Notes: generated by a model from the letters alone, not told the origin. A stretch of DNA of 60,048 nucleotides from Fragilaria crotonensis (GCA_022925895.1 JAKSYS010000372.1:1-60048), one strand, 5' to 3'; counted from the stretch's first letter, positions 46,394 to 57,958 are shown. Numbers and translations: made by a program.

Positions 46394-46520
46394 GTACTGG
46401 AGTACTGTACTATTCGCTATCATACCAGCTACGGTGCTACCGTACCTGGTACTTGTAGTGTCGTCACCTGTAGTACCGAGTACTGAAGTACTGCAGTACC
46501 GTTTGTACGACCTGAAGTAC
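46394..46520. repeat. GTAC-dense promoter spacer
   Basis: The tetranucleotide GTAC occurs 11 times in these 127 bp, where about 0.5 would be expected by chance. They come mostly as overlapping words such as GAGTACTGAAGTACTGCAGT. The cluster lies between the divergent starts of the CHR (46338) and rhomboid (46730) genes. Confidence 0.8.
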
Positions 46521-46729
46521 GATGACGTCCGTCCGTTGTCAGTTGGATCATGATGGAATTCCGCTTGTTCTTTTTCTTTCCTCGGCATCACTTGGCACTT
46601 CGTCGTCTCCCCGACATCTTTCCAAATCCCATATTTTCATTGCGTCGTTCCATAAATTGACTGCTCCTTCACCTTGAAATTTGCTTCTCTTCATCGCCGA
46701 CCGATCGGAAAAAGTACAAGTTACAAACC

Positions 46730-47911
46730 ATGACGAACATCTCGACCCAGAAAGGATGCCTGAACATGAACGTGCTGACGGCAGTTTACTTTACAATTTG
46801 TTTGTGCATAAGTTTTGTTTCCGTCCCCGTTGCTGCGCGGCATGTTCCACTTATTGCCCCAGCATCACAGTCGTCCATATCCTCACAGTTGAAGGCATTG
46901 TCTAATGAGTTTGTCAGCAACAGAAGACGGATATCAAATTACTTCCGCCATGCCGGTGTTGATTCTCAACGACAACAAGGCGACCATGACATCCAGGACG
47001 TCATCTCGATTGACACACATCGACGACGACGTCGTCGTTCCAAAATGAGCACTGCTCGATTTTATAGCGTTCCCCGGCAGTCAAGCATGCGGCCCAACGA
47101 ACGCGGTGGCACCTGGTCGAGTCGACTCCTTCTCATCAACGTCGTCGTTTTTGCCCTCCAATCATTCTATCCTTCTGTCACCAAATGGGGCGTCAAATTG
47201 TCAGACAAGATTCGCAATGGCGACGAGTTGTATCGGCTTGTCTCACCCATGTTTCTCCACGGAGGATTAGCTCATCTCATGACCAATTCATATTCTCTTT
47301 CATCCGTCGGTCCTGACGTTGAACGATACTTTGGTTCAGGACGATTCTTGGCCACGTATTTGCTTTCCGGGATCGCCGGCAATTACTTGTCAGCCATGCG
47401 ATCACCCAATCCCTCTCTCGGCGCATCGGGTGCCGTGTTTGGCATCGTCGGAGCCTATTTCACATTCTTGATACGGAATGAAGATATGTTCGGCGCGCAG
47501 GCTGATTATTTACAACGCGGTCTGGCACAAACGATTGTCGTCAATCTCATCATGGGGGCAGTATCTCCCATGATTGATCAGTGGGGTCACGTTGGAGGAT
47601 TCCTGGGGGGCATTGTCATGGCCGCCGCGTTCGGGCCACGACTCAAAATGGTCGGATTGCCGAACGGGACAAGTGCCCTCATTGATCAACCGCTCTTGCG
47701 ATTGCCCCGATATCTGGAGTCGATTCCGGAACAAATTGAAAACAAATGGGAGCAAATGACGCGACGCATGCAAATCAATCACTTCATGTCGGATCTGCCG
47801 GCCAAACCGTGGAGAGTACGACGTCCGCAACAATATCGACGACAGGTGGCACCGAATCGATCCATACGACCACTCCCCTATGAATTAGAGATAGACTTTG
47901 TCAGTTTGTGA
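46730..47911 (+). CDS. Rhomboid intramembrane serine protease
   Basis: 393 aa, ATG at 46730. N-terminal signal/transit region (LTAVYFTICLCISFVSVPVA), then a long basic linker, then a six-helix rhomboid core from about residue 125. Catalytic Ser233 in SLGASGAVFG and His287 in QWGHVGGFLGG; the upstream HGGLAHLMTN also fits. Rhomboids cut membrane-spanning substrates inside the bilayer. The signal-plus-linker presequence suggests a plastid or endomembrane location. An approximately 85-residue basic C-terminal tail follows the last helix. The stop lies only 36 bp from the stop of the convergent DNA methyltransferase gene. Frame intact. Confidence 0.95.
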   Translation: MTNISTQKGCLNMNVLTAVYFTICLCISFVSVPVAARHVPLIAPASQSSISSQLKALSNEFVSNRRRISNYFRHAGVDSQRQQGDHDIQDVISIDTHRRRRRRSKMSTARFYSVPRQSSMRPNERGGTWSSRLLLINVVVFALQSFYPSVTKWGVKLSDKIRNGDELYRLVSPMFLHGGLAHLMTNSYSLSSVGPDVERYFGSGRFLATYLLSGIAGNYLSAMRSPNPSLGASGAVFGIVGAYFTFLIRNEDMFGAQADYLQRGLAQTIVVNLIMGAVSPMIDQWGHVGGFLGGIVMAAAFGPRLKMVGLPNGTSALIDQPLLRLPRYLESIPEQIENKWEQMTRRMQINHFMSDLPAKPWRVRRPQQYRRQVAPNRSIRPLPYELEIDFVSL

Positions 47912-47947
47912 GGGGTAGCGACAGTGAATTTGTGAGAGACTATAGAG

Positions 47948-50219
47948 TTATTCATTGATTGTTGCACTTAAATCATCCGTTGGCGGCGATTCCCAAGCGT
48001 AGGAATAGCTGAACCTATCGTATGACTTTGACTTGTAAAGCTTTTTCAGTGGTTCTAGCAGGACCTCCGCTACTGGAAGAGAGTATGCCTATCCCCATAG
48101 TCAAAAGTAAGAGACATGGCAATCATGAGCGTCATATGGTTTCGACATTAGAAGACAGAGAAGGAATCTTGCTTGACTTACCAATCCAATCAAGTGTTTC
48201 GCATATCCCTCAGCGTTGAAGAACGTGGGCGCTTGCGATGGTGGTGCCAACCTAAGAAAGACATGAGGCTCGACCTTCGATTTAAATTCGAATCGGTGTG
48301 GATTGTTGCACGGCAAGGCATGGTAGTTCCCGGCAAAAGGTGTGATATTGCTCATGCAAATCCACCTGCCAGGCTTCATCACTTTGCAAGGCACGACTAT
48401 GTCCATCAACTGCAAGTAGGGTGAAAAGTTCTTCGACTGACAGCATGCGATGTATATAGGTGAGTGGTCTGCCTTGCATCTCCAAGTAAAACATCTCACA
48501 TCATCAACGACAACAACGCTTACCTGGCTTCTGAATGTAACCGACAGGGTACCCCATCAGTTTTTCTCGCTCAATGATTTGCATTGGTCTACCGTAATAC
48601 TTCCTCTTCTTCTTTCTACTATACTTGTCCTTCTTGAACACAAACATTCGCAGGGTTTGAAACTCGTCGATACGGGACTTGGAGGCCATGAGGCATTGGG
48701 CCTGTAGATGAACTGTTTGAGAACCCATGACCTCACATCTCCCGGTTTATTGCAACATTCAAATGATGTCATTTTCCAGGCCGCACAACTTACCTTGGCC
48801 GTGACTTTACTGTCGACAATATGCACTGGTAGGACAAAGTCATCCTCCAAACATGATGTGGGACCTTGCATGGAGATCTCCTTCGTAAAGTCAACATCAG
48901 TCAGTGGGATGTTGATGAAAAAGTGACGATTGCGACGAGTCGGAGAGAGATACTGAGCGTCCAAAGCAATTGGATCCCAGTCCAATCCGAAGGCATCTCT
49001 GACCTCAGCGAGGTCGGCACCTGTAAGGAAAACATTTTCGGCAAGAAAAAAAACTGGATGAGGTTTCTGGTAGCGCTCAATCTCGCGAATACGCCGTCCA
49101 AAGCTGAGCAAGTACTGCCCTTGCTCGCCTTCAGCGCCTTTCCGAGCGGCGTTCACCTTGCTGTAGTCAGCACACGGTGGTCCTCCAAGGATAATGTCAA
49201 AAGCTTAAAACGAAAAAAAGCATGAGGGGATGCATTCTGGGGAACGAGCAATCCACGGCATGGTCGTCTCACTTACGCCCGTGCTCGTCCCAAAGCGATA
49301 TCCAATTATCTTCAAATTGTTCCCATTTTTCCACAAAGACATGCTGAATGTCATCTTCAGGTAACTCTAAATTGTACGTCGGGTCATGATTCCATCTATA
49401 GACGTGAGTCGCAACCTTATCATGTTCCACATGGATGACCTTGGCAATATCAATCCCAAGACGTTTCAAGGCAACAATACCAGTTCCAACACCTGCAAAT
49501 GCATCAAGGACAACAACTCGACGAAGATCCGATTCCTTTATTGCCTGTACCTCCGCACAAAGATCTTCGTATGGCTTCACAATGCCCCTCATGTAGTCTG
49601 GATGCGTCATCAAGCGATCCAACGGATGGGCATCTCCATCGGCATTGTAGAACGCAGATTCTTGACGTCTGAATGTTCGGTAGGAATCATAAATCTCCAT
49701 TTTGGTGACCCATCGAAAGTCGGGATGCTGTTGATAGTCATTATCGTCCTCGTCGTCAGAATAGTCGGGTTCCCCAATCCTTTCGCAGGCTGCTTCGTAG
49801 AGCGACGCCCATTCATCATTCTTTGGCAATTCCACAACACCATGACAACAGGTGCGGTGGTAGACTGAATAGGGGCTGGATTGAACGTAACGACAGACGT
49901 TTTCATCATCCCCTGCGGGCATATCGAATTCTTTGTCGTCCGGACAACGACATGTGTAGCAACAGAACCCCAAGAGATCTCTCTCAATTTCCTCCACCGG
50001 TGGGTGTGGGATCTCTTCATCATCGGAGTCCTCATGAACACGCCTATGTTTTGCAACTTTTTGTTGAAGGGGGGCCTCGCGAGGCGCTGGACGGTCCGCA
50101 GGAGTCGATGCCGGTGCTGGTTCCACGAGAGGCCTTTTCTTCGTCTGTGATTTCTCTTTCCGGACGATTTCATTGTCTCCTCGCGCCATATTTTGCCAAT
50201 GATCCGACTCGAGATGCAA
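47948..50219 (-). CDS. DNMT3-like cytosine-5 DNA methyltransferase
   Basis: Five exons: 50219-49277, 49203-48794, 48701-48524, 48436-48182 and 48088-47948, all with GT-AG introns of 73-93 bp. One extra T (run 48335-48338) must be skipped to keep frame, giving about 641 aa. The Cys-rich N-terminal part (CCYTCRC...YHRTCCH) may be a small zinc domain. Methyltransferase motifs: I VLDAFAGVGTGIVALKRLGI; IV FDIILGGPPCADYSKVNAAR with the catalytic Cys, assembled across intron 1; VI FFLAENV; VIII YLSPTRRNRHFF; IX-type EREKLMGYPVGY; X GLAYSLPVAEVLLEPLKKL, assembled across intron 4. Motif I with GTG..ALK and motif IV with VN.ARKG are DNMT3-like. It would methylate CpG or other cytosines, including in transposons. 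The frameshift is probably a consensus error because everything downstream is conserved. Confidence 0.88.
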
Positions 50220-50745
50220 ACGTAACGAAGTAAGGGAGTTTCTTTCCTTTCGAGTGATGCGATGTTCCTGACTCGTTCAATTGTATAATATGTTTATCTG
50301 TTGCACGGTGCACTACGTTGTAGTATTGTTGTATGGTTCGAAGGGAGACCGTAAAAGATTAATCTTCGATCTTTCAACTTTCAACAGCGAATACTTGTCA
50401 CTTGCCTACTATCAAACCGCGGGCATTCATCCTGATATACATATATGTATACATATGACATACCTCATCATAATCACGCTCTATTCATATATGAAATATG
50501 ACATACGCTCTACGCTCCACCCTCTACCATTTGTGCGTCCTGTGGTTTGTCTTTCTGTCTCCTCTTGTCAGATCTCGGCGTATCTTCCGGCGAATTCAAT
50601 GAAATTGGGACGCACCGCAAACACAAAACTTCTTCTTCCGCTTCGAATTCTGCAATTGACCAGCACGCAGTGTGCAGCGTAAATCCGTTGCGATGTCTCT
50701 GCCGACGAATCCGAAACGCCACGTATTGACAACCAAGATTCCCAA

Positions 50746-53307
50746 ATGCTCGAGGACCGAAAGAGCAACTTAGTAGATGCATGCGAGATGGCACAGGAGT
50801 TGGAACAATCAGAAAGAACTGCCCTTCTTAGTCCGAATGAAAAGCGTGATAAACATTCGCCGCCTCGGACAAAGAGGCTTCTACGATCGTCGTCTCAGTT
50901 GCATTCCTTTTCCTCCCTAGTGGAACGAGAAGAGGCGCGCCATCGATCTTTGGAACGCCGTGGAGTGGGACAAGCTGCTTTCTTGATTCGAGATGCTGTG
51001 ATGGGAACAACGGAATCGTCATTGCTTGGGGCCTACGACCCTTACCGTCACCCAAACAATTATTGGCTCAACACGTGTTCCATCGTGTGCCGACGTTTTA
51101 GCTCATCTAGACCCGTTCGACACTTCAAGAGCGTGGTACTCTGCGTTCTGGTACTTCTAAGTCTAATTGAGCCACCCAATTGGTGCCGCACTCTAATCCG
51201 CGCAGGCGAAGTCGTCGACACATCCGAATACGTTGAGACATCACACTGTGTTGAACTAATGTCGGCTCGCGGTCCGCCTGCAGGCGATGGAGAAAATGAT
51301 GAAGATTATTACCCGAATACATCAACCATGTTATTGACCATCCAGCAGTCTAATATCGTTGAATTGGTGTGCCTCGCCTTTTTGTGGGTCTTCATCATCT
51401 CGCGTTTCGGTAGAGATGGTTTATCTCTGCCACGATTTTTCCGACCAGGACCCATGCGGACGGTGCGCTGCATAGAAATATCTGCCTTGGCAATCTTGAC
51501 CACAGAATTGATCCTCGAGATGACAAACACGATGGAATTGCACCGTATCTGCACCCCATACATTCGAATTCTTCTCTTCATTCTTGCTGATCGGGGCTGC
51601 ATGCGCGAATTCAAGACACTCTTCAACATGATGCCGGAGGTGGCAAGCATTCTCTTCTTGTTGTTCCTATTCATCGCCTTCTATGCCTGGATAGGCGTTG
51701 TCATCTTTTTTGGATCCGACGAGGGCACTCAAATGTTCCGGAACATTTTCGATGCAATGTTCAACCTGTGGATCGCGACAACCACTGCCAATTACCCAGA
51801 TGTCATGATGCCCATCTACAACGAGAACCGTCTCTCGACACTCTATTTTGTCGTCTTTATGATTGTCACATTCTTTTTCCTGATGAATGTGATTCTAGCC
51901 TCAGTGGTGAATTCGTACGACAATGAGCTCAATCGTAGGAGAGAAGAAGGCTCTAAACTTGCTGAAGAAAAGTTTGGGGCAGCCTTTGAACTTTTGGATT
52001 ACGATAACCGGGGTTTTATTGATAGAGACACAGTCATGGCACTGTTTGCCATTCTCAATGAAGACTTTTATGAGTTTCGAAAAATACCACCGGATGAGGC
52101 TATGCTATTGTTTGCTATTCTCGACAAAGATGGGAAGAACTCGGTCTCTAGATCCCAGTTTATGGAATTTGGCAACGTCTTGCTGCTAGAATTTGAAAAA
52201 GTTGAGAACCGACAGACCTTTTTTCAAGCTCACTTTCCTAAGCTGTTCGAATCGGCAGGTTTCAAGGCCTGTTGCAAGTTCATTGATTCCAACTCCTTCG
52301 AAGCCTGTATTGATGGAATCTTAGTCCTCAATGCGATGGTAGTTTTGATTCAGTCCTTTCCAATGCTCATGGGAGATACGGTAAATCTTGACCCGAATGC
52401 AACTGACGGAGAGATTGACACAGTATGGGAAAGATTGGAAACTCTCTTTACCTGCATATATGTGGTGGAAATCTCGGTTAAGGTCCTGTTTAAGGGATGG
52501 CAAGAGTTTTCTAGGTCAAGCCGAAATATTTTTGACATGGTCATAACCTTGCTCGCTGTCTTGGCGACGGTGTACGTTTACCTTCCCAACGAGCTCAACG
52601 ACAGCCGCTTGATTCGCTTTATTGTCATGGCACGAGTGTTGAGACTTACTCGCCTATTGGCGGTCCTCGCGCCGTTTCAAATTACCGCACACATCGCCAT
52701 GGATGTCGTTTCACGAGCCAAAGTTATTCTGGTACTCCTATTTTGTGTCTGCTACGTCTTTGCCGCCTTTGGCGTCCAAGTGTTTGGAGGTATGATTACT
52801 CGCGACCCAGCTGACCCTCGATCCTACCTTTTGCTGGGAAGTGACTTTGCCGCCAACGCCTACTGGGCCAACAACTTCAATGACATGTGTGGTGCCCTCA
52901 ACGTGCTCTTTAACTTGTTGGTGGTTAACAACTGGACGGAATGTCAGTCTGGGTTCGAAGCAGTTACCCAGAATCGGTACAATCGCCTGTTTTTTATCGC
53001 TTTCCACATTTGCGGGGTAGTGCTTGTGAACAACCTGGTCCTTGCTTTCATCATTAATGCATTCATCAAACAATGGGACTTTCGACACGAACAGTTGAAA
53101 ACACACGTTATCGAAGGCGAAGCCGTCATCACTGGACGCCAAGCCCTCTTTGATGCCACGAAGGTTACAGGGACCACAACGGATCTGACTGGGCAGTACA
53201 CAGCGAAGATTGGTCAACGTCGAGCCCATTTTGATGAAGCACACCAACAACGAATCTTGAAAGCCATGTTTACATCAACTTCGTCTTCAATTACAGGGGA
53301 GTCTTAG
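50746..53307 (+). CDS. TPC1-like two-pore voltage-gated cation channel with EF hands
   Basis: 853 aa, single exon, ATG at 50746. Two six-helix ion-channel repeats are joined by a linker with two EF-hand-like loops, at about residues 416-428 (DYDNRGFIDRDTV) and 459-471 (DKDGKNSVSRSQF). Both are degenerate at coordinating positions. Repeat I pore: WIATTTANYPDVM, near residue 340. Repeat II: voltage sensor S4 RLIRFIVMARVLRLTRLLAV near 621 and pore NLLVVNNWTECQ near 725. This layout is that of plant vacuolar TPC1 rather than animal Cav channels. Expected role: Ca2+-regulated cation flux across a vacuolar or endosomal membrane. The N-terminus carries an ERTALLS stretch resembling an acidic dileucine sorting signal. 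Frame intact. Confidence 0.92.
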   Translation: MLEDRKSNLVDACEMAQELEQSERTALLSPNEKRDKHSPPRTKRLLRSSSQLHSFSSLVEREEARHRSLERRGVGQAAFLIRDAVMGTTESSLLGAYDPYRHPNNYWLNTCSIVCRRFSSSRPVRHFKSVVLCVLVLLSLIEPPNWCRTLIRAGEVVDTSEYVETSHCVELMSARGPPAGDGENDEDYYPNTSTMLLTIQQSNIVELVCLAFLWVFIISRFGRDGLSLPRFFRPGPMRTVRCIEISALAILTTELILEMTNTMELHRICTPYIRILLFILADRGCMREFKTLFNMMPEVASILFLLFLFIAFYAWIGVVIFFGSDEGTQMFRNIFDAMFNLWIATTTANYPDVMMPIYNENRLSTLYFVVFMIVTFFFLMNVILASVVNSYDNELNRRREEGSKLAEEKFGAAFELLDYDNRGFIDRDTVMALFAILNEDFYEFRKIPPDEAMLLFAILDKDGKNSVSRSQFMEFGNVLLLEFEKVENRQTFFQAHFPKLFESAGFKACCKFIDSNSFEACIDGILVLNAMVVLIQSFPMLMGDTVNLDPNATDGEIDTVWERLETLFTCIYVVEISVKVLFKGWQEFSRSSRNIFDMVITLLAVLATVYVYLPNELNDSRLIRFIVMARVLRLTRLLAVLAPFQITAHIAMDVVSRAKVILVLLFCVCYVFAAFGVQVFGGMITRDPADPRSYLLLGSDFAANAYWANNFNDMCGALNVLFNLLVVNNWTECQSGFEAVTQNRYNRLFFIAFHICGVVLVNNLVLAFIINAFIKQWDFRHEQLKTHVIEGEAVITGRQALFDATKVTGTTTDLTGQYTAKIGQRRAHFDEAHQQRILKAMFTSTSSSITGES

Positions 53308-54100
53308 GATTGATCGCAATAACAGGAGTTGTTACTTCAAAATGAACGCCTTCAAGTCACGAGTCTATCATGTGATTTAATGAAGTATATTACGTGGGAC
53401 CCCTTACTTCTTCCTCGACACAATCAAATGGCAGATGCACTGCACAAGTGTTCAACGCATCGATAAATACTCCAGCAGGTCCAACCTGAGCTTGGAGTAC
53501 TCCTGCGCTCCGTGCATAAATGATACTAGTCGACGCCAGTACCAGGCACCATTATCAGTCCCTCCTTTGTTTTTAGTGCCGTTACAACTCAGTTCCGTGA
53601 TGGTCTTTTGAGTCATGATCCTTGATCTGTGTTTGATTGCAACTTGCAACTTAGAACACGTCGAGCGATTTGAATAGGAGCACGACATCACGATATAACC
53701 ACTTATATTTTTTAGTTTTTAAACTTTTGGTTCGTCTACCATTCTATGACATAGTAGGGCTACTGTACTCTGCCATGTAGTGTTGTACACTGGAGTACTA
53801 CGCTCACGCTCGTACTGTGCGAATCTCCCAGTGATCCAGTAACGCCAAGTCTCCAAGTACAGTGAGCAATAACTGACTTGCCGTCTAGTAGTAGTAGCAG
53901 TACAGTACGATTGTTAGATGGTTCACACTGCCCCACTGTCTGCTGTCTGCTCGTCTGCTCCCTCTCTCTGCAGGATTCGATTGACTTCCCTTACATTCCT
54001 GTTCCTTCTTTTGCTCGATTGGATTCGTCGCGTCTTGACCCTTTAACGCATTGCGCATTGCATCCATTTTACGACGCCGACAAGTCGCACTGTTATCACC
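53308..54100. other. Intergenic spacer
   Basis: No gene recognised. GTAC words are enriched at 53760-53920, immediately upstream of the PA28 transcription unit. Confidence 0.4.
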
Positions 54101-54955
54101 ATGACTTTCAAAGTAAGGCTAGCATAAAGAAGACTGCTGCGTATCTCCTGCTTTTCGTATCAATCTATTTGCCATACTGCATTCTCCACCAAAGCGATTG
54201 TCTCTTTTGTCAAACACATTTCTACAAACACTAACCACACCTCAATCAATTGGCTGACATCACAGGACCACCAATCAATCTCTCGCGACGAAGCCGAAAA
54301 GATCAAGTCAAATGCGATTGCCTTTCTTCAATCTCTTGAACTGGCCTACAAGCTACATTTTCCTCTCAGCAAGTTATCGGAGGTCCACCAGTCGTTCCAG
54401 ATTCAAAACCTGATTCAGCAGAACCCAAGTGTTGTAGCGGCGCTGGGTGCGTCTCAGGATGCCGTCTCCCAGGCCCTGGATGACATGTCGACCATGTGCG
54501 ATTACATTGTACTTCATTTTCCACAGATGGAGGATGGCAACAACTTTGGTGTGACTGTACAAATGACGGCCATCAAGCAACTTCAGGATACGACCGAAGC
54601 CTTGGTCAAGTCATTGGACGAACTCTCCAAGTACTATTCGGCTCGTGCAGATGCGATGGACAAGCTTCTTCTTAGTTCGCAGACAGCGACGGAGACACAG
54701 AAGGAAGAAAACGATGGCAAGGAGACCAAGACTACCGTCACTAAGGAAACCAAGAAATCATCGGGGCAACAAGAATTTCATCGTCTGCAAGCTGTCTATG
54801 CCATTGATACGCAGTACTATGCACTCGCTAAAAAGGCCTTCAGGACCGTAAAGAGCGCCTATGTGGCCAATGTTGATTTCTTGTTGAAGAATCAGGAAAA
54901 GATTGAAGCTCCAAAGGGAAGTGAAGGTGGATCCAACTTCAGCAGTATGTACTAG
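54101..54955 (+). CDS. 11S proteasome activator subunit (PA28/REG family)
   Basis: Two exons: a four-codon exon 54101-54112 (MTFK|GTAAGG) and 54266-54955, joined over a 153-bp intron ending CATCACAG; 233 aa. PA28 forms a heptameric ring on the ends of the 20S proteasome and opens its gate without ATP. Evidence: the family hallmark FPQMEDGNNFGVTVQ, helix LDELSKYYSARADAMDKLL, a charged loop (KEENDGKETKTTVTKETKK) in place of the variable homologue-specific insert, and C-terminal helix ANVDFLLKNQEKIEAPK. The end GGSNFSSMY extends beyond the usual C-terminus, and a C-terminal Tyr could dock into the proteasome. A single gene suggests a REG-gamma-like homoheptamer. Frame intact. Confidence 0.9.
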
Positions 54956-55179
54956 TCGGAGAAATGCCTTACAAGCCTAGAAGAAGTTACATGTACTTTA
55001 TAGTGGATGAGTAGCCCGCTTTAAAAGCATAGGAGTAGATTCCAGATGGTAAGACTGCACGTAGCTGTCGGCGGCATGGGAAGAGATAGCAGCCATGGTA
55101 TGCTATGTGAAAATGACAAGAGGAGTCAAGCTCTTGACGTAGTAGTAATGCCTGATGTCGTGAAAGAAGTCAGAGATTA

Positions 55180-56083
55180 TTATGGCAAGTGAATGGCCGG
55201 AAAGTGAAACACCGGAAGGTATTTGTTGTCTGGGTATTTCTGCGCATCAATGGAACCCGACCGCTGACTCTCCACTGGACCACCGCCGCTTCCGTCCTTC
55301 ATCAGGGCACGCGAGAAACCGAGGACAACCATTGCCCCAACCAACAAGAAGAGACCAGTCTTGCGTCGCTGAGCTTGTTGGTACTGATCAGAGAATTTGG
55401 CGGCGCGAATGATCCTCTCAAGACCACTCTCGGTTTTTTCGAAAGCCTCGATCGCGAACCACGACATTCGTTTGATGTCACTGTCTTGTCCGTTGACGAT
55501 CTCTGCAAGGTCTGCAAAGCACGATGATAAAGGCTTGTTAGCGATTGTAACGTCGGAATGAAATTCAAACTTTGACTTGAATGGCTTCGCAGCGAGCAAG
55601 TGGGCGAAGGAGTTCGATTCCGACGTCGTCGTGCATCAACAAAAAGCATCCGCGAGAACAAGTTCCGAGAATGAAAACACAACCCAAAGTTTGAAATTAC
55701 GCAGCGAAAGTCAAAACGGATAAATCTTCCACCTCGTTCCAAACGAACCGGCACTGACCTTCACGGATGGTGTGAATCGACTTCATGCTATGGCTTATGT
55801 TGATGATATCGTTGTGGCGTTCACCGATGAGCGCCTGTTCAAAGACGATAGTTTCTACATCAACCATGGACGATTCAATCTGATGGCCTCGTTGTTGGTC
55901 CAACAGATGTCCGAATTCCAAGTCGACATCCTCCATATCGGCATCGCCTCTGAACAATGAGCTAATAGAATCTGCATTCGAACTCTTGTTGGACGACAAT
56001 ACATTGATAGACCACTTCTTCCTCTGCGGTCGTTCCTCAATGAAAGGATGGTAGAGAGCTTCGTCGAAGGCCGATGGTTGCAT
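55180..56083 (-). CDS. Syntaxin-like Qa-SNARE
   Basis: Two recognised exons, 56083-55759 and 55511-55180, joined over a 247-bp GT-AG intron (GAAG|GTCAGT...TTTGCAG|AC), giving 218 aa. The splice restores the SNARE helix: ERHNDIINISHSMKSIHTI then DLAEIVNGQDSDI, with the central Gln layer in NGQ. A transmembrane anchor (TGLFLLVGAMVVLGFSRALM) is followed by an unusual hydrophilic tail of about 40 residues. Syntaxins drive membrane fusion. The N-terminal half is shorter than a full Habc bundle and has no clear start; an upstream exon around 56100-56290 (open frame MTDALIRRHLSHSRGG) is possible. An in-frame stop lies just upstream of 56083. Confidence 0.72.
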
Positions 56084-56290
56084 ATTCTTGCGTAGTTTCG
56101 GTTACAAACGATCAAGCTTGCACTCGAGTTTTTCGTAAGAAAATGAAACAAACCTGAACACCTCCACTGGACATCCCACTGACTTGCGTTTGTGCATCGT
56201 GGATTGTACTTTTCCTTAGTAGTACTAACGCATGCGAGGCCACCTCGACTGTGACTCAAATGTCGACGAATGAGCGCGTCGGTCAAGAGA

Positions 56291-57125
56291 GTACGAGAAA
56301 TCCCGTTAATCGGACATAAACTTTCTATTTAGGCGAAACAGGATTCATATATAGGGAGACAATAATAATCATACTTAATCATCCTGGACCTCAGCCCTTG
56401 CTACTTAAGTGAGTCCTGTCCATTCCCAGTTGCTTATGACTGAGGATGCCCACAATGCTGAAAAAAACCTCGAACGAAACCTTTATGGCTTCGACGTCGT
56501 TGATCGTGAATCCCTCTCGGTGGGCGACCGAGCCTCTATTTCTAGTTTCTAGTATTCTCTCCTAGTAGGTATCGTGTCCATCCGGGTGCCTGCATCGTTC
56601 CATGGACCGCCCTTCCCCTGTCCTGATAACTACCGTAGTACCACGAAAATCCACGTTAGAACTGCAACCATCTGGATCATACGTACTACCGATAGTAGTA
56701 AATCTCTGACGTAGACTCATTCACAGTTCAGGTGGTCGTTATGTTGACACACCACGTGTGTTCGACGGTCATAGGGCAGCTGCTCTGAGATGCCCGAAGA
56801 TGCCCACAGGTCGAGTCCCCGGCCTACATCAAAGGTCCACATCGTTGCCCGAACACAATCTTACTCATTCTCACTCCACACTCTCCCCACACCTCCATAC
56901 CTACTATCACTTGGCGGCCAGCATAATACAAGTTCAAACGGATTCGAAGATTCGAGCAGACTGACATGCGTTATTGACTCCAGCGTGAAGAGCCTCAAGG
57001 ATTCCACGCAGGATTCCACCCCTTACCAGTACTTTGTACTACCCTTCGACCGCAGGCAGGTTTCCTTAACATGTTTACGTTTCACTATCCACTTTATTAT
57101 GAGGCTACTCTTAAAGCAAACATTT
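56291..57125. other. Intergenic spacer
   Basis: No gene supported. Runs like ACTACCGTAGTACC and TACTACCGATAGTAG near 56630-56700 are short inverted words; no terminator or RNA gene was recognised. Confidence 0.4.
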
Positions 57126-57958
57126 TTACTTGGCATCGATTCCCATAAGCAATCCTCCTCCACTTCCTGACTGATTTGGCAAGTATACAACATTGCGAGA
57201 GTTGGCCAACTTGGCCGCAATCTCCTTAGCTGCATCAATACGTCTTACCTCCACAATAGCATTACCCGTCTTTTCCATAGCCTTGGTAATGATAAGAGCA
57301 GCTTCAGCTTCGCCTTCGCTCGCATGACAACCGCTTGACGTTCCTGTTCAGCCCGTAAGACAACGAAATGCTGACGTTCCGATTCCTGGTAGGCAACCTG
57401 CTTCTGTTCAATGGCCTTGGTAAATTCCTTTCCAAACGTCAAATGCGTGATTGCCACATCATCGAGAGTGAGATGAAAGGTGCGGGCTCGCTTGATCATT
57501 TCCTCCTTGATGCGCGCGCTTACTTCTCCACGCTTGGAGAGCAATTCCTCTGCGTTGTACTGGGCAACGACCGCCTTGAGGACTTCGTTACCGATGGAGG
57601 GCAAGACGCGTTCATCGTAATCTGTTCCGAGTTCTCGGTACAAGGTTGGCAATTCCTCCACAACAGGGCGCCACAAGACGCGCATTTTGATGTTAACCAT
57701 TTGAAGATCCTTGGTACCAGTGACAGAAGGAATCTCTCGGGGCTTCGTCCTGACATCCATTACGATTGGACGTTGGATGACGGGAATCATGAAATGTGTG
57801 CCTTCATTGACGACTTGGGGCAAAACTCCACCCCGAAGCGTGTCGAACATGACCGCGCGTTCGCCACCATCAACGTTGTACAAGCAAGTGTTAACAGTGA
57901 AGGCCCCGACAGCGAGGACTCCAGAGATATTACCGACGGAACGGAGGGCTTTATCCAT
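57126..57958 (-). CDS. Prohibitin 1-type protein (one frameshift near the 3' end)
   Basis: ATG at 57958. The SPFH/PHB domain reads through GGERAVMFDTLRGGV, EGTHFMIPVIQRPIVMDVRT, REIPSVTGTKDLQMVNI and LPSIGNEVLKAVVAQYNAEE. The C-terminal coiled coil starts FGKEFTKAIEQKQVAYQESE. Prohibitins form ring complexes with prohibitin 2 in the mitochondrial inner membrane, supporting cristae and protease control. The frame breaks at about 57316-57322, just after VVMRA. One inserted base restores EGEAEAALIITKAME, EIAAKLANSRNVVYLP and a stop at 57126, giving 277 aa, the normal length. The conserved tail argues for a consensus error, not a pseudogene. Confidence 0.93.
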
